Shown: positions 10,561-22,300, counted from the stretch's first letter. The stretch: 64,000 nt of DNA from Triticum aestivum (GCF_018294505.1 NC_057802.1:555485716-555549715), one strand, 5' to 3'. The notes: generated from the sequence alone by a model not told the origin. Numbers and translations are program-made.

Positions 10561-11961
10561 CCAAGTGTGTAAGAGCATCTACATCAGGCGCCCCAAACCC
10601 GTCTCAAACATCGGGGCGAACAGTGACTGTTCACAAAAAAGCGACCCAGACAGGCGCCACAAACGGACCAGAAACGTTCGAGCTGACCGGCACTCCTCGT
10701 ATCCAGCCAAAATCGGGGGGGGGGGGGGGGGGATATGGTGAGACCCGGGCATGTCCGCCACGTCGAACTGACGATGGGGTCTCATAGGAAGACACTCCAA
10801 AACTCAGCAGTCCGAAACTCGTCTCGTCCATCGGACCGATGGCACCGCATGGCGCTGCTACGGCGGGCCGTGTAGCGCCTAGGCTGGCTATTTAAGCCGA
10901 CCACGAGCAGCGAAACCCTACCCGTCCACATTTCCCCACTCCCGTCTGTTGCTGCCACACTTTCCAATTGTCTTCCGTCACCACTAGTAGCGCATATCTA
11001 ACGCCGGAGCGCTGGCTACAACTCCTTGAGCAGATCCGGGCAAGTTGCGAAGCCCGAATCGCCGCGGGGCTACCTCCAGACGCAGTGGATCTGGAGGAGG
11101 AAGTCTGAGTTCACCGAAACGATGCATTTAACAAGGTCATTGCCAGGTACATCAAATAAAGGCCAAACCTTAGGTTTTCACTCTGGTAATCAAGACTCGG
11201 TACTCAAGGAACACCGCCAAAAATGCAGTCCCCTAGTGTTGTCGCCCCCGCTTGTCGAGGCCGCTGTTGCAAGTTACCAAACACCTGGCACACAGTCTTC
11301 ATCGCATCCAATACACCCTTCCACCAAGGATCTATATGCCAATCGGTATAGATCTCCAACAAGAAGACCGAATTCATCAGTAGCCAGATCCAAGAGGTCG
11401 ACATTCAGTAGAAAGACGACTTGGCGGAAGAAGAGCGCTAGGGCCAAACCACCATTATTAGGCCGAAGCCAGCAGCCCCACGCCGTCCTCCACTCGATCC
11501 AGACCTGCAAATAAAGGTCAGCGACACCGCATCGTATCACCGGCAACCGCGGAGACCTGAACTTGACGAGACGCCAACCTTGGCAGGAGACGTGGACCAG
11601 CCACTCTGGCCGGATCCGGTGACTCCCAACCCCACCGCTGCCGCTACGGCAGCACCGCGCGTAGCCTCCAAGCCCAACCACGACGCTGACTAAGCGGCCG
11701 CCGCAACCGCCATCGACTCGAAAAGGGGCCGCGGCCCCGAAGCCCTATCTCGGCCATCCATCACCGTCGGTGTGCTAGCAACCACCATGGAGAGGAGACC
11801 TTCAGGTTGCCCCGCCGCCGTTACCACGCACGGGTTTTGCCCGGCAATGGCTACCGGCGGCGACAAGGAGGAGCGGAGCACGGAGGGCCGCTGGCCGGAA
11901 GGAGATGGTGGCCGCACGAGTCGCCCAGCTGGGGGACAACGGGGGGCGATCCCTTTTTTCC
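10561..11961. other. GC-rich repetitive sequence, unassigned, possibly transposon 5' region
   Basis: A run of 18 G lies at about 10717-10734. CTATTTAAG at about 10888 looks like a TATA box and is followed by a leader-like stretch. Sequence from about 11120 to 11961 resembles, from memory, a GC-rich leader of Triticeae LINEs lying on the minus strand. It continues after the Mutator element at 13328. The overlapping long frames on both strands conflict with each other, so I call none. Confidence 0.3.
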
Positions 11962-13318
11962 GAGTAAATAGCATAAAACTACTACTTTACAGGCTAGGGT
12001 TCCAAAAAACTATCGAATATTTTTTTCTCTGATAACTACCAAGTCAGAGGTCGACTGTTTCAAAAAACTCTAATCGTCCAGTGCTTTACTATTGATCACG
12101 ATTATGACAGTTGGAACCCGCATGTAAGAAAACCGTTTGTGTGACCGTCTGTTTGACCGTTACCTTAGATGTGGAGCCCACATGTTAGTGTCCCTTTGTT
12201 ATTCTAATTAAAAAATTATGTTTCTTTATGCACTTATAGAAAACCCCTGTAAGTTTTCTAAAAAAAGCAATCGGGTCCTTGAATGTTTTTCGAAAAAGCA
12301 ATCGGGCCCCTGGTAACTCGTGCGCCCAGAGGAAACGACGCCGGCGGCTCGCCGGCCGCCAGGTCGCTGGCCAGGCGAAAGGAGGCGGCCGACCGCTGCA
12401 GCTGCTCCTGGCCATGGCGCGCGGTCGGAGCCCTTGGCCAAGGCACGGCTGGTGGCGCCCCGTGCTCCTTGGCCCGTACCAGTGAGGCGTGAGGCGAGGC
12501 GGCCGACCGCTGCCGCTGCACGTGGCCACGGCGCGCGGTCGGAGCCTGCGCGGCTCCCGGCGCTCCGCCGTGAAGTCCCAGCCGAGCGGCCTCTCTCTCT
12601 CCTCCCTCTTCCTGGGCGCGGCGGCCCAAGCCCGAGCCCCTGGCCATGACGCTCAGCTCGCGGCAGCGCGTGCTCCTGGGCGTGTCGGCCTGAACCCTGG
12701 CAATGGCGCGCGGCGGCCCTCTCCTTGCTCCTGCGCGGCTCTCGCCGCTCGCGGCTGGAGCCGCCGTGAAGTCCCAGCCGAGCGGCCTCTCTCTCTCTCC
12801 TCCCTCTTCCTGGGCGCGGCGGCCCGAGCCCGAGCCCCTGGCCATGACTCTCAGCTTGCGGCAGCGCATGCTCCTGGGCGCGTCGGCCTGAACCCTGGCC
12901 ATGGCGCGCGGCGGCCCTCTCCTTGCTCCTGCGCGGCTCCCGGCGCTCGCGGCTTGCGGCGACCCTTGCTCGCCTTGCTCCTGGGCGCGGCGCGTGGTGG
13001 AGGTGGTCGTCGGTGAGTGGTGGAGGTGCTGGAGCTTGGGCAAGGAGGAGAGAAGAAAGAGAGAGAGGAGAGAATGGAGGAAGAAGAAACATCTTACATG
13101 TGGGTCCCACAATAGGTTAACGGTCAAACAAAACGGTCAACAAACGGATTGTTTAGGAGCGGACCCGACCTGTCATAAACCGGTTTAAAATGGTAGCAAC
13201 GAGGAATTTGGGTTTTTTGAAATAGCCGACCCCTGAGTTGGTTTTTATTTAAGGAAAAAAATATACGGTAGTTTTTTAAACCCTAACCTGTAAAGTAGTA
13301 GTTTTATGCTATTTGCTC
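11962..13318. mobile_element. Non-autonomous Mutator-like element (MULE 1)
   Basis: The ends are inverted copies: GAGTAAATAGCATAAAACTA at the left, and at the right the reverse complement ending TTTTATGCTATTTGCTC. A perfect 9-bp target duplication CTTTTTTCC flanks it (11953-11961 and 13319-13327), as expected for the Mutator superfamily. The outer 300 bp on each side is AT-rich, the centre (12300-13020) very GC-rich. No transposase is present. MULE 2 at 58356-59520 has the same type of ends. Confidence 0.85.
12565..12955. repeat. 196-bp tandem repeat inside MULE 1
   Basis: CCGCCGTGAAGTCCCAGCCG starts at 12565 and again at 12761, and the two units are nearly identical for about 190 bp. A shorter similar repeat (GGCGGCCGACCGCTGC) occurs near 12382 and 12498. 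Long frames cross the region on both strands because of its GC content. I do not call a gene. Confidence 0.7.
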
Positions 13319-13327
13319 CTTTTTTCC

Positions 13328-13600
13328 GGATAGTCAACAAAGCTCTTTTTTTGATGGTTTACGCCTCAATCATCCTGCTGACATTCTTCATAAAATTACC
13401 TCATTCTTGCAGACGTACTGCTTAAGTGCCGCCGTTCAGGAAACTGTAGCACTCCAGCTCCTACACTGCGCCTCTCTTCCACTGTCTCAAGTCGTGTAGG
13501 TTATATCAGGGTTAAACATTTTCTGTTTGAAGTTCTATCACTACAAGAAGCAATGTCCAATTTCAACGATGTACTTGCTCACCTGAAGTACAAGTTTTTT
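13328..13600. other. Sequence between MULE 1 and the 3' flank of RING copy 1
   Basis: The left part appears to continue the repeat broken by MULE 1. No gene is seen. Confidence 0.3.
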
Positions 13601-13819
13601 AAACTTGCACACACATACATGTACAACCACACCATATGGTACTACTTTTTTTTTTTGCGGGGACATATGGTACTACTCATTGTACAAGCGTACAGCAGAT
13701 TGTGGAATTCCTTACACCAAATCAACAAGCACAAAAAAAATCATCACAAAAACGCAGCAGTGTCTTAATTACAAATCAATCTCCACCACGCTCGGGATCA
13801 GACGTGCAGTCACCGGGAT

Positions 13820-14712
13820 TTACGCGCGCCCTTGGGACCTTGGGTTCGGAGCTTTCCGCTTCTTCACCCCCGCCGCCGTCAGGCTGCCGCTGCCGCTGCC
13901 CGCGCTTGGCTGCCGCTTCTGCCTCGAACTGGCACGCCGCTGTGTCGGCGCGCGCGCGCTCATACCGGCGACCTGGATGCGTGCGCGTGGCGGCATCGTC
14001 ACGCTCATGCGGGGGCCCTTCATGCGTGCTCGTGGCTGCTGCGTCCGTGCGCTCATGCCGGCCAGCATGCGCGCCGGCATCTGCTGGTTCAGCGCGTGCG
14101 CTTGCCTGCGCATCTTAAGCAGCTCGGCTCCCAGCTCCACGATGATGGGGTCGCCGATCCGTGCTGCTCCCGATCGCAGCACCGCTAGCTGCTGCTTGTC
14201 GAGTATGTTCACCGCCTCCTGGGTCGCGCCCCGCTCTGCCGCCGCCCTCGCCGCGGCAATGCTCTCGTGCACCTCCGCCCGGACGCGCTCGCTCTCGGCT
14301 CGATCCACAGGCTGTGGAGGTGAAGGTGGCCGCTCCTCTGACTGTGACTGCGTGGGTATCGCAGACAGAAGTGATGTCGGCCGCACCAGTGGCAGGTCGC
14401 GCCACTGCGCCTTGCAGAGCGGGCAGAGGAGGTGGCCGTGGGCGACGCTGTCGGAGATGCATCTGAAGTGGAACGCGTGGGAGCACTCGGCCGTGAAGAT
14501 GGCCTGACCACCATCATCGGCGACCATGCTGCCCAGGCAGATGGCGCAAGGATTCATCTGCGTGCGCTCACACAAAATCATCCGGGTAAGGCAGAAAAAT
14601 GAGAGGATGGACGAGCTAGCATTGTGTCCACGCCTTGTGTGGAACAAGAACTCGGCGTGATTGTACAAAATTGAATGGAGAGTTTATTCACCTGGTCATC
14701 GGGGCTTCCCAT
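13820..14712 (-). CDS. WAV3-like RING-finger protein lacking the vWA domain, copy 1
   Basis: Model: exon 1 coding 14712-14692 (MGSPDDQ), intron 14691-14558 with GT-AG ends, exon 2 14557-13820; 252 residues. Residues 8-60 form a RING finger (MNPCAICLG, then AECSHAFHFRC, then CPLCKAQW), with the spacing seen in WAV3-type E3 ubiquitin ligases. Residues about 85-175 match the helical C-terminal tail of those proteins (AAARAAAERG, LAGMSARTQQ). The vWA domain that normally lies between them is absent. The last 75 residues are basic, with VKKRKAP as a possible nuclear signal. A ubiquitin-ligase role is inferred from the RING only. The start was chosen because both copies keep the same 21-nt first exon and splice sites. 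A DUF4220 gene lies upstream. The frame is open, but expression is unproven. Confidence 0.7.
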
Positions 14713-14889
14713 TCTGCAAGCTCACCTGAAAATGCTGAGAATAAGTCAGCAGCAACGAACAATGCTGAGAAGAAGAAGAACACGGCTTGTTATATTAACG
14801 TGGTAGTTGCCACGTTACGTTATGATGAGTTGCTGATCATGACTCAAATGCCGAAATACTACTGCTACTTTTCTTTGGCGACTAAATAG
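14713..14889. other. Upstream region of RING copy 1
   Basis: TTTTCAG followed by GTGAGCTTGCAG on the minus strand (14735-14715) suggests that the first coding exon begins just inside a 3' splice site, so a further untranslated exon may lie upstream. The similar stretch before RING copy 2 is at 27240-27260. Confidence 0.4.
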
Positions 14890-15001
14890 CTACTGAAAAT
14901 TTTCTTTTGCTTCTTGTTCCAAGTCACCCAAGGTAGACTCTGTTTCCATTGGGCGCCCTGGAAGCAATGTTGGGGCAAAGGCGATCAAGTGTGCGATATA
15001 T
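14890..15001 (-). pseudogene. DUF4220/DUF594 gene, copy 1, C-terminal fragment cut off by the LINE
   Basis: Minus-strand residues AHLIAFAPTLLPG and EQEAKENFQ match copy 2 (AHLVTFAPGLLPG, DAKEEFQ). The sequence stops at TAG right after FQ. Copy 2 continues for about another 250 bases of gene and 500 of flank, so this copy has also lost its DUF594 end by deletion. The gene resumes at 23486 on the other side of the LINE. Confidence 0.75.
14987..15001. repeat. Left target-site duplication of the LINE
   Basis: AAGTGTGCGATATAT, repeated at 23471-23485. The uninterrupted paralogue in DUF4220 copy 2 (about 28328-28350) gives the empty site. The first two A residues are ambiguous with the poly-A tail. 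Confidence 0.9.
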
Positions 15002-15469
15002 AGGCCAGTTGGCTCCGCTCCCCACCCACTAATGGAGAGGTTGCTCCCGGGGATGACGGGCCCGACACGTTCCCTTGGCGACGCGCTAGGCGATTCCGCC
15101 CCTCGGCGATGGCCGGCGTGGTTTTTCGGGCGGTGACGACTCTTAGGCCATGCCGCGGGGAGGTTGTGCTCGTCTCGCACCTGGACTTGGTGGAGCTCGT
15201 AGATGAGCGAGGGTGCACGGTGGACAGGCGGACCAGGAGAGGGCTCGTGTTGGCCCCGGACACTACAATCGTGTTCCCCTGTCACGTCGCGCGCATCGAG
15301 GAGGAAGACTCCGATGGGGACGACGCCTCGGGAGCCGGCGAGGCAGGAATTGCGGCCGGTGGGGGAGTTAATTTGGGCAATACTTATGGCCGGGCTGCTC
15401 CGCTCCCCCTCGGTCATTCACTTCCTCTCCCAGCCATCTTATTATCCCCTCTCCTTGACTGCGGCGGCG

Positions 15470-16000
15470 ATGGTGGAGATCAGCGAGGGGAAGCTGAGGA
15501 GGTTTGCAGGCAGGGACGCGCGCCTGCGCGCTCGCCTGAGGGAGATCGGCTCGTGGTACACCAGCAAAAGGGAGATGTATGGGGAGGCGGAGGCGGTCTT
15601 CGAGGGCCTGACGGCGGCGAAGGAGCGGTCGCTGTTCGGGCACGGTGGGCGCAAGCATCCGCTCCAGGTGCTGCTGTGGGCGATGGATCAGGCGGACTCG
15701 CCGGTGAGAGAAGTGGCGAGGAAGTGGGTGGCGTTCACCTCCTTCGAGACGGCGAATCTCGCCCCGGCCATGCGGGAGTCGGCGCTCAGATCCCGCGAGG
15801 GGGTGCTGGCTCTCCCCGCTCCAGGATCGGCCATGGCGCCGATCGAGATCCGCAAAGACCCAGTGGAACAATCACCACAGGAGGAGGCGCCGCAGGTGGA
15901 GGCGCGGACCCCGAGACGCTCGGCTCGACTCGCTTCTGCTCCAACTCCGGCAACACCGACTCCTCACCGCTCGGCACGCCTCGCCGGAATCGATGCCTGA
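15470..16000 (+). CDS. LINE leader ORF a, unknown protein
   Basis: An ATG at 15470 (MVEISEGKLRRFAG) opens a frame of 176 residues. The N-terminal 110 residues look like a folded helical protein (KERSLFGHGGRKHPLQVLLW). The end is Pro-rich with repeated RRSARLA. I do not recognise the family. A different frame is also open through the GC-rich part, so coding status rests on residue composition only. It lies 0.85 kb before the TATA-like box of the LINE. Confidence 0.4.
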   Translation: MVEISEGKLRRFAGRDARLRARLREIGSWYTSKREMYGEAEAVFEGLTAAKERSLFGHGGRKHPLQVLLWAMDQADSPVREVARKWVAFTSFETANLAPAMRESALRSREGVLALPAPGSAMAPIEIRKDPVEQSPQEEAPQVEARTPRRSARLASAPTPATPTPHRSARLAGIDA

Positions 16001-16029
16001 AGCCTTCGCTAGCCCACAACCGCTTCTGG

Positions 16030-16653
16030 ATGTTGGCTAGCGAAGATTCAGGTTCCGATTCTGATGAGGATGAAGATGCAGGTAATCGTTGTGACTTCGC
16101 TCCTTCATATGATCTCTCTTTCTGCAAATATCGCATACAATTGGAGGATGTTGATACACAAAGCCGAATTAGGCTTGTAAATAGGAAAATGAAGAAAAAA
16201 ATGAATCAATATGTGCAGAGTTTACTTCTGAAACATGAGGGGGATGAGGATAGGAAGAAAATTGATAGGATGCATACTGATTTTAGTAGTGATATGATGC
16301 ACATTGATTCTCCCAGTTGGGGAGATTATCACTGTAGTGAAATTGATATGGCGCTCATAAAAATGAAGCCCAAAAATCCGATAATCTGGGATTATACCAG
16401 ATTTCCTGAATTTTTAAGTGACATTGAACCTGATGATATTAATCCTCCCAAAAAACCTATTAATGGTTCTAAGAGGAGAGTGGACAAAATTGATAAGGAA
16501 CATATTAGGATTGATATCCCTGAGAATTATGTGCTGGAAGAAGGGGTTGGTGAAATTCAGAGGGGAGGAGATATTCAGAGTGCTGGAACAGAAAACAGGG
16601 GCGACAGCAGAGGAAGAGAGTGGGGGAGACTAGTTCTGTTAAAGTGGGCTTGA
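16030..16653 (+). CDS. LINE leader ORF b, unknown acidic protein
   Basis: From MLASEDSGSDSDEDEDAG at 16030 the frame is open for 207 residues with balanced composition (SFCKYRIQLEDVDTQSRIR, WDYTRFPEFLSDIEPDD). The frame stays open upstream to 15109, but that part is GC-driven. I recall 'FWMLASE' starts in other Triticeae LINE leaders, but cannot name a function. It may originally have been joined to ORF a by splicing or a frame change. Confidence 0.4.
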   Translation: MLASEDSGSDSDEDEDAGNRCDFAPSYDLSFCKYRIQLEDVDTQSRIRLVNRKMKKKMNQYVQSLLLKHEGDEDRKKIDRMHTDFSSDMMHIDSPSWGDYHCSEIDMALIKMKPKNPIIWDYTRFPEFLSDIEPDDINPPKKPINGSKRRVDKIDKEHIRIDIPENYVLEEGVGEIQRGGDIQSAGTENRGDSRGREWGRLVLLKWA

Positions 16654-16718
16654 AGGACCCATGGCCCAATAAGGAGAGAGGTTTTGGGGGCCCAGAGAGG
16701 GGCGTGGAGGGGTGGACA

Positions 16719-16726
16719 TATATAAA
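16719..16726 (+). promoter_or_regulatory. TATA-like box upstream of LINE ORF1
   Basis: TATATAAA lies 137 bases before the ORF1 ATG at 16856, with a C-rich leader (CTCCACCCCCC, AAACCCTAAAA) between. That is a normal RNA polymerase II promoter spacing, placed 1.7 kb inside the element. Confidence 0.45.
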
Positions 16727-16855
16727 GGAGGTATCCCACCTCTTGTCCCTGAACCTGATTTCCTCCACCCCCCAAACCCTAAAAACCTCAAGGCGGCGGT
16801 GAGCAGAGAGGCTGAGACTGGGGAAGAAGAGATCTCCTGGGGAGAAGAAGAGATC

Positions 16856-19215
16856 ATGGCCAACATACAAGAAAACTGGCGCCCCAGGCCAGGGAGAGGG
16901 ACAGGCTTCGGAGGGAGAGGTAATTATTACAACAAGCCCAACAATTCTGAGAGAGGTTTCAATAGGATAGATGGGAGAGATCAAGATAATTTTGACTGGA
17001 GGAGCAAAGATGGGAATTACAGAGGAGGATCTGGGACCAACAGCAGTGGTTCTAGGGGAGAAGGGACATCTATGGGGAGTGGCAGGGATCTGGATGGCAA
17101 GGCTGGGAACTTTGGCCCAGGCATAATGGGGGGGGGGGCAACAGGAAAGAGCTTAGGGGGGGAGTGGAGAAATGGGACCTGGAACTGGTTTTGCAACAGT
17201 CAATCCTAGCGTTCCACAGATGGGTATGCAGGGGGGGCAGATGCAGATGGCAGGTGGATTCCCTGTGATGAACAACTCTAGCTTCCCTCAGTTGGTACCA
17301 GTTGGAATGGGCTTGGGGCAGTTTGGGTTCATGCCACAGGAGCAGATGGCACAACAGTACCAATATCTGCTCTCCAACATGCCAAAACAAGAGACTTTGA
17401 AATTGCAGGGGCAACAGAAAGATGAAGGGGGAAAAGGGCTACAAAGAAGAAAGAAATAGGGAACAACACCAAGGAAATGTTCCTTGTCAAGTGCAAGGAG
17501 CAGGGGCACCTGAAGAGTGACTGCAAGAACAAATTGTTTTGTGTGGTGTGCCAGAGAGCATCGCACAATACTGAAGATTGCACAGTACTGAAACAAGCTA
17601 AACCTGTGGCCAAATATGTGGGATATGGAGCTAGGGGATTAGGTTGCTTACTCGTCCAACACACCAAAGATATTGTAGCTGCTGAACATGTAAACCCTAT
17701 GGCTTTGGTGACTGTTCACTCTGGGCAGCTGAATGAAACTACAGTTGCTTTTGGATTCTCTAAGATGTTTGAATGGGGATGGACCTGGAGAGCTAAATTT
17801 CAAAGCCCTGCAACTTTTCTGATGAGATTTCCCAATAAAGCTAAATTGGTGGAATTAAAAAACTTTGGAAAATTCACTCTACTAGGGACAGGAGCAATGG
17901 TTGAGGTTGATTTCTGGAATCCAGATGATAAAGCCAAAGGGAAGCTACACTCTGTGTGGATAAAAATGTGGGGAGTGCCTGACAACCTGAGACATTACTT
18001 GGGGATATGTGAGATTGGGTCAGCTCTGGGACCAGTGGTGGAGGTGGATATTGAACATATACACTCTAGAGAAAAGATCAAAGTGAAGGTTGGAGTGAGA
18101 GACGTACACAAGATACCAGCAGGGACTGAGATAACCACCAGAGATTTACTCTTGTATGATATATACTTTGAGTTGACTCAGTTGCTAAACAAGGGTGGTA
18201 CAAATTTGAGGAGGGGAACAAGAGGAAGATGTTTGAATATCTGGAGCTAGAACACTTTGAGACACAAAGAGAGAATGACATGCAGAAGAAAAGCAAACAA
18301 ACAGACACTGGGAAAACAAATGTGAGTCTGGGGAGCCTGGGTCTGAAACAATATGAACAGGTGGTTCTGAAAACTGGGGAAAGTGACCAAACCAATGATA
18401 CTCTTGAAGAGAATAAAAAGGCATAGAGCTGCAGAGATGCAGGGAAGAGAGGAGGACCTATTGTTCAGATTGCAAAAAGCAGAAGAGTTGGCTACTATAT
18501 AGTCTGCACAGCTGATGTTGGAGGAAAAAAAGAGGAAAGAAATGGAGATCATTAGGAAAACCCTTGAAAATGAGGTAAAAAATAGCATGAGTTGCTCCAG
18601 ATTAATCTAAAAGGAGGTGAAGAAATAAAAGGGTCACAATCTGGAGATAAGAACACTGCTGAGGGAGAGGAAGTGGAGAATCTTGATGAAGATATGGGGA
18701 TTGAGGACAAACAAGAGGAGGGTGGAGAGATGACAGACCAGGAGCTGATGGCACAAGCCATTGGATTGGGATATGTGGAGCCAGTAGACTATACAGCCAG
18801 TCAAGAGACAGATTCCTTTGAGACCAAGATTTTGAAAGCTGGGAAAGGAGATGCTGACCTTAAGGATGAAGAGGAGGAATTGAGGAGATGCATTAGGTTA
18901 AAAGGAAAAGAAGATCGCAAGATTTCAGAGCTGGCAAAGGAAAGGGCAGCAAAGAAGGATAACTATGGTAAGATGGGTGATTTTGGGAGTTTTCCAAATT
19001 CTGACAGTTTCTTTCATAAAGTTGCTGATGGGGTTGGTGTGAATATAGGAAATACTCCTGACATGATCAAACATAATATTGAGTTGATAAAAAAAGTGGA
19101 ACAAGCTAGAATTGATTTGTGGTTGTCTGACTTTAATAAAGAACAAAAACAAGATGTTTTGCCTGAGGGTGATGAGATCATTGATACTGGGAATATACCC
19201 TGGAAGATCTTTTAG
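16856..19215 (+). pseudogene. LINE ORF1 (gag-like, DUF4283 and zinc knuckle), frameshifted
   Basis: Starts MANIQENWRPRPG with a Gly/Arg/Asn-rich RNA-binding-like N-terminus. The frame moves at the G run near 17129-17138 and again near 17425. A degenerate knuckle (KCKEQGHLKSDC, first Cys lost) precedes an intact C-x2-C-x4-H-x4-C knuckle (CVVCQRASHNTEDC). A DUF4283-like domain follows at 17690-18170 (FLMRFPNKAKLVELKNFG, WIKMWGVPDNLRHY). The tail after 18250 changes frame again and is acidic and Lys-rich to 19215. ORF1 proteins coat LINE RNA. At least three frame changes inactivate it. Confidence 0.75.
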
Positions 19216-19390
19216 ATCAGGGAGAGGATGGAGATGAAGGAGGAGAAGATGATGATTGGGAAATAGTCAAAGAGCTCTTTTCATCAAAAAAAGGGAAGGG
19301 GAGGCATAAAACCACCAGAGGTCTGGGGTTAAAACTGCGTATACTATAAAATTTCTAGAATCCTCTGCTAAGAAAAAGAAAAAGAAGAAA

Positions 19391-22300
19391 TGAGAGGTAT
19401 TTTCTGGAATATGAGAGGTTTTGGGGGGATATTAAAAAAAGATTTCTTAGGGAAATGATTATGGACATGAAAGTAGATTTCCTAGGCTTACAAGAGACCA
19501 TGAGACAAGAAATCTCTAGAAATGAACTGCAGCAAATTTGTGCTGGTAGAGATTTTCATTGGCACTTCACCCCAGCTAGGGGGAAATCTGGTGGATTGCT
19601 TTTAGGGGTCAATTATACTACTCTTGATGTAATATCACAAGATGAGGGGGATTATCATATTAAAATGACGGTTCAAGATCAAAAAACTAGGTTTATGTGG
19701 GATCTGGTAGTAATCTATGGAGATGCTCAACCAGAGAGAAAAGCTAAATTTTTAGCTGAGCTCTCTAGAACTTTTCAGACTAGTGTTAACCCCATCTTGA
19801 TTGGAGGAGACTTTAATATTATTAGAAAAGCCAGTGAAAAAAACAAACCTGGCACTCCTGGACATTGGAGCTTTTTGTTTAATGCTATTCTGGAACAAGC
19901 TGGAGTGAGGGAACTTGAAATGAATGGCAGGAAATTTACATGGGGGAACAACTTGCCTGTTCCTACCTTTGAAAAGCTAGATAGGATTTTGTGTAGTACA
20001 GAATGGGAAGAGGTATACCCCTTAACCCAAATTACAGCTTTAACTAGGGAAAAGTCTGACCATACTCCACTCTTCTTGGATTCTGGTGATATTCAAAAAT
20101 CAGACCCTCTTTTCAGATTAGAAAATGCTTGGTTTTTGAGGGAGGGGATTGATAACATTGTGCAGGATGTTTGGAATGATAAAAGTATCACTGGAGATAG
20201 TGTGGACAGACTGTTGGGGAAATTTAGACTGCTTAGACCCAAATTAAAAGGGTGGCACAGAAACATGAATGCTTGGTATGTTGAGCTGAAGAAAGACATT
20301 TTACTCAAACCGGATAACATTGATAAACACTGTGAGCTAAATGGGCTCACTGCTGCTGATAGGAAGCAACAAAAAGAACTTAGAGCATAGTTAGATAGAC
20401 TTTCACAACAAGAGGAAGCTAAATGGAAACAGAGGGCTAAAGTTGATGAATTACTAGAAGGAGATAGTAATACAAAATTCTTCCATGCCAAGGCAAATGG
20501 GAGACTAAGGAGAAACATAATTAGTAAGCTAGAGCAAGATGAGGGAACTGTTGAAGGTGAAAAAGATCTGGTGGAATACATCACAAGTTTCTATAAAACC
20601 CTGTTTGGGCATCCTGATAACTCGACTATTTCCTTAAATATTGAAAATCCACAGATGATTCAAGATCAATACAGAAACATGTTAGTTGAGGAATTCTCAA
20701 TAGAAGAAATTAAGAATGTGGTGTTTAAAATGGCACATAACAAATCTCCTGGACCAGATGGGTTTACAGCCGAATTTTATCAGCATTATTGGGATTTGGT
20801 TAAGCATGATATTAAAGCTCTGCTAGATGATTTTGCTAACAGGAAAATTGATATTAGTAGATTGAATTATGGTATTATTACTTTGGTTCCAAAAAGCAAA
20901 GATGCCAATAGGATACAAAATTTTAGACCTATCTGTTTGCTGAATGTTTGTTTCAAAATTATTACAAAAGTTCTGATGAACAGGCTAAACCTGGTAGCAG
21001 CTAATGTCATTTCCCCTGTTCAGGCTGCCTTTATCAAAGGCAGATACATCATGGAGGGGGTTTTGATTCTTCATGAAGCATTAAATAGTATAAAAAAGAA
21101 AAAACAAGGTGTCTTGCTGTTAAAGATAGATTTTGAGAAAGCATATGATAAGATTAAGTGGTCTTTTCTTTTCCAGATGCTCAAAATGAAAGGCTTCCCA
21201 GATAAATGGATAGACTGGGTAATGGAAACCATTAGAGGTGGAAAGGTGTGTGTGAAAGTTAATCAAAACTTAGGAAAATACTTTCCTACTCATAAAGGGT
21301 TGAGACAGGGGGATTCTTTGTCACCCCTTAATTTTGACCTGGCAGCTGATGCTTTGGCCATCATGCTGGATAATGCTAGAAAAAATGGGCTAGTTAAAGG
21401 GGTTTTGGAGGAGTATGTTGTAGATGGAATTAACATGCTGCAATATGCAGATGATACCATTTTCCTTCTACAAGATGACATAGACAATGCTCAAAATCTT
21501 AAGTATATACTATGCCTCTTTGAGCAAATGTCTGGTTTGAAAATCAATTTCCATAAAAGTGAACTCTTCCTTTTTGGGGAGGCTGAGAATAAGAAAGATG
21601 AGTACACTAGGATATTCACTTGTCCTATAGGGACTCTGCCTATGAAATATTTAGGGTTACCAGTTGATAAAGGAAGAATCAGAAATAAACACTGGAAACC
21701 CACAGAGAACAAGATGGAAAAAAATGTGAAACCTGGCAAGGAAGGCTTCTTGCTAGTGCTGGGAGGGTCACATTAATCCAATCTTCTCTAACAGGCATCC
21801 CTTATTTCATGATGTCCTTCTATGGAATACCTGTAGGGGTTGAAAAACGCATGGATTTTTTCAGAGCTAGATTGTTGTGGCAGGAAGAAGATAAGAAGAA
21901 AAAAAATATCATTTGGTTAAATGGTCTGAGGTATGCAGACCTAAAGACATGGGTGGTTTGGGGATTCATAATTTAGCACTTATGAATAAAGCTCTATTGA
22001 GCAAGTGGTGGTGGAAAATTTATAACACAGATGGATTGTGGCAAGAAATTATACTGAAAAAATACCGAGATAATAAAGCTATTGGGAATATAATTGCTAG
22101 ACAGGGAGACTCACAATTTTGGAGAGAGTTATTAAAACATAGAGATCATTTTACCTCTCTATGTAAATTTATCATAGGAGATGGGGGAAACACCAGATTC
22201 TGGGAAGACTGGTGGATTGGTTCAGCACCTTTATGCAAACAATTCCCCGGATTATATAATATCTTCTTGGATAAAAAGAAAACAGTTAAAGAGGTTGTTG

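Noticed and set aside
12226..13127. Two overlapping open frames of about 290 residues on the minus strand
   Set aside because: They follow from the high GC content and tandem repeat inside MULE 1. Their sequences are repetitive and Arg/Pro/Ala-rich, and several frames are open at once on both strands.
13539..13550. CACTACAAGAAG as a possible CACTA start
   Set aside because: It does not match the CACTACTAAGG end at 55393, has no subterminal repeats beside it and no partner end nearby.
13605..14507. 300-residue plus-strand frame
   Set aside because: It is the shadow of RING copy 1 on the other strand; the minus frame carries the RING cysteines and conserved splice sites.
15109..15469. Upstream part of the 514-residue plus-strand frame
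   Set aside because: Open because of GC content; the residue pattern becomes protein-like only from about 16030 in that frame, and another frame is better between 15470 and 16000.
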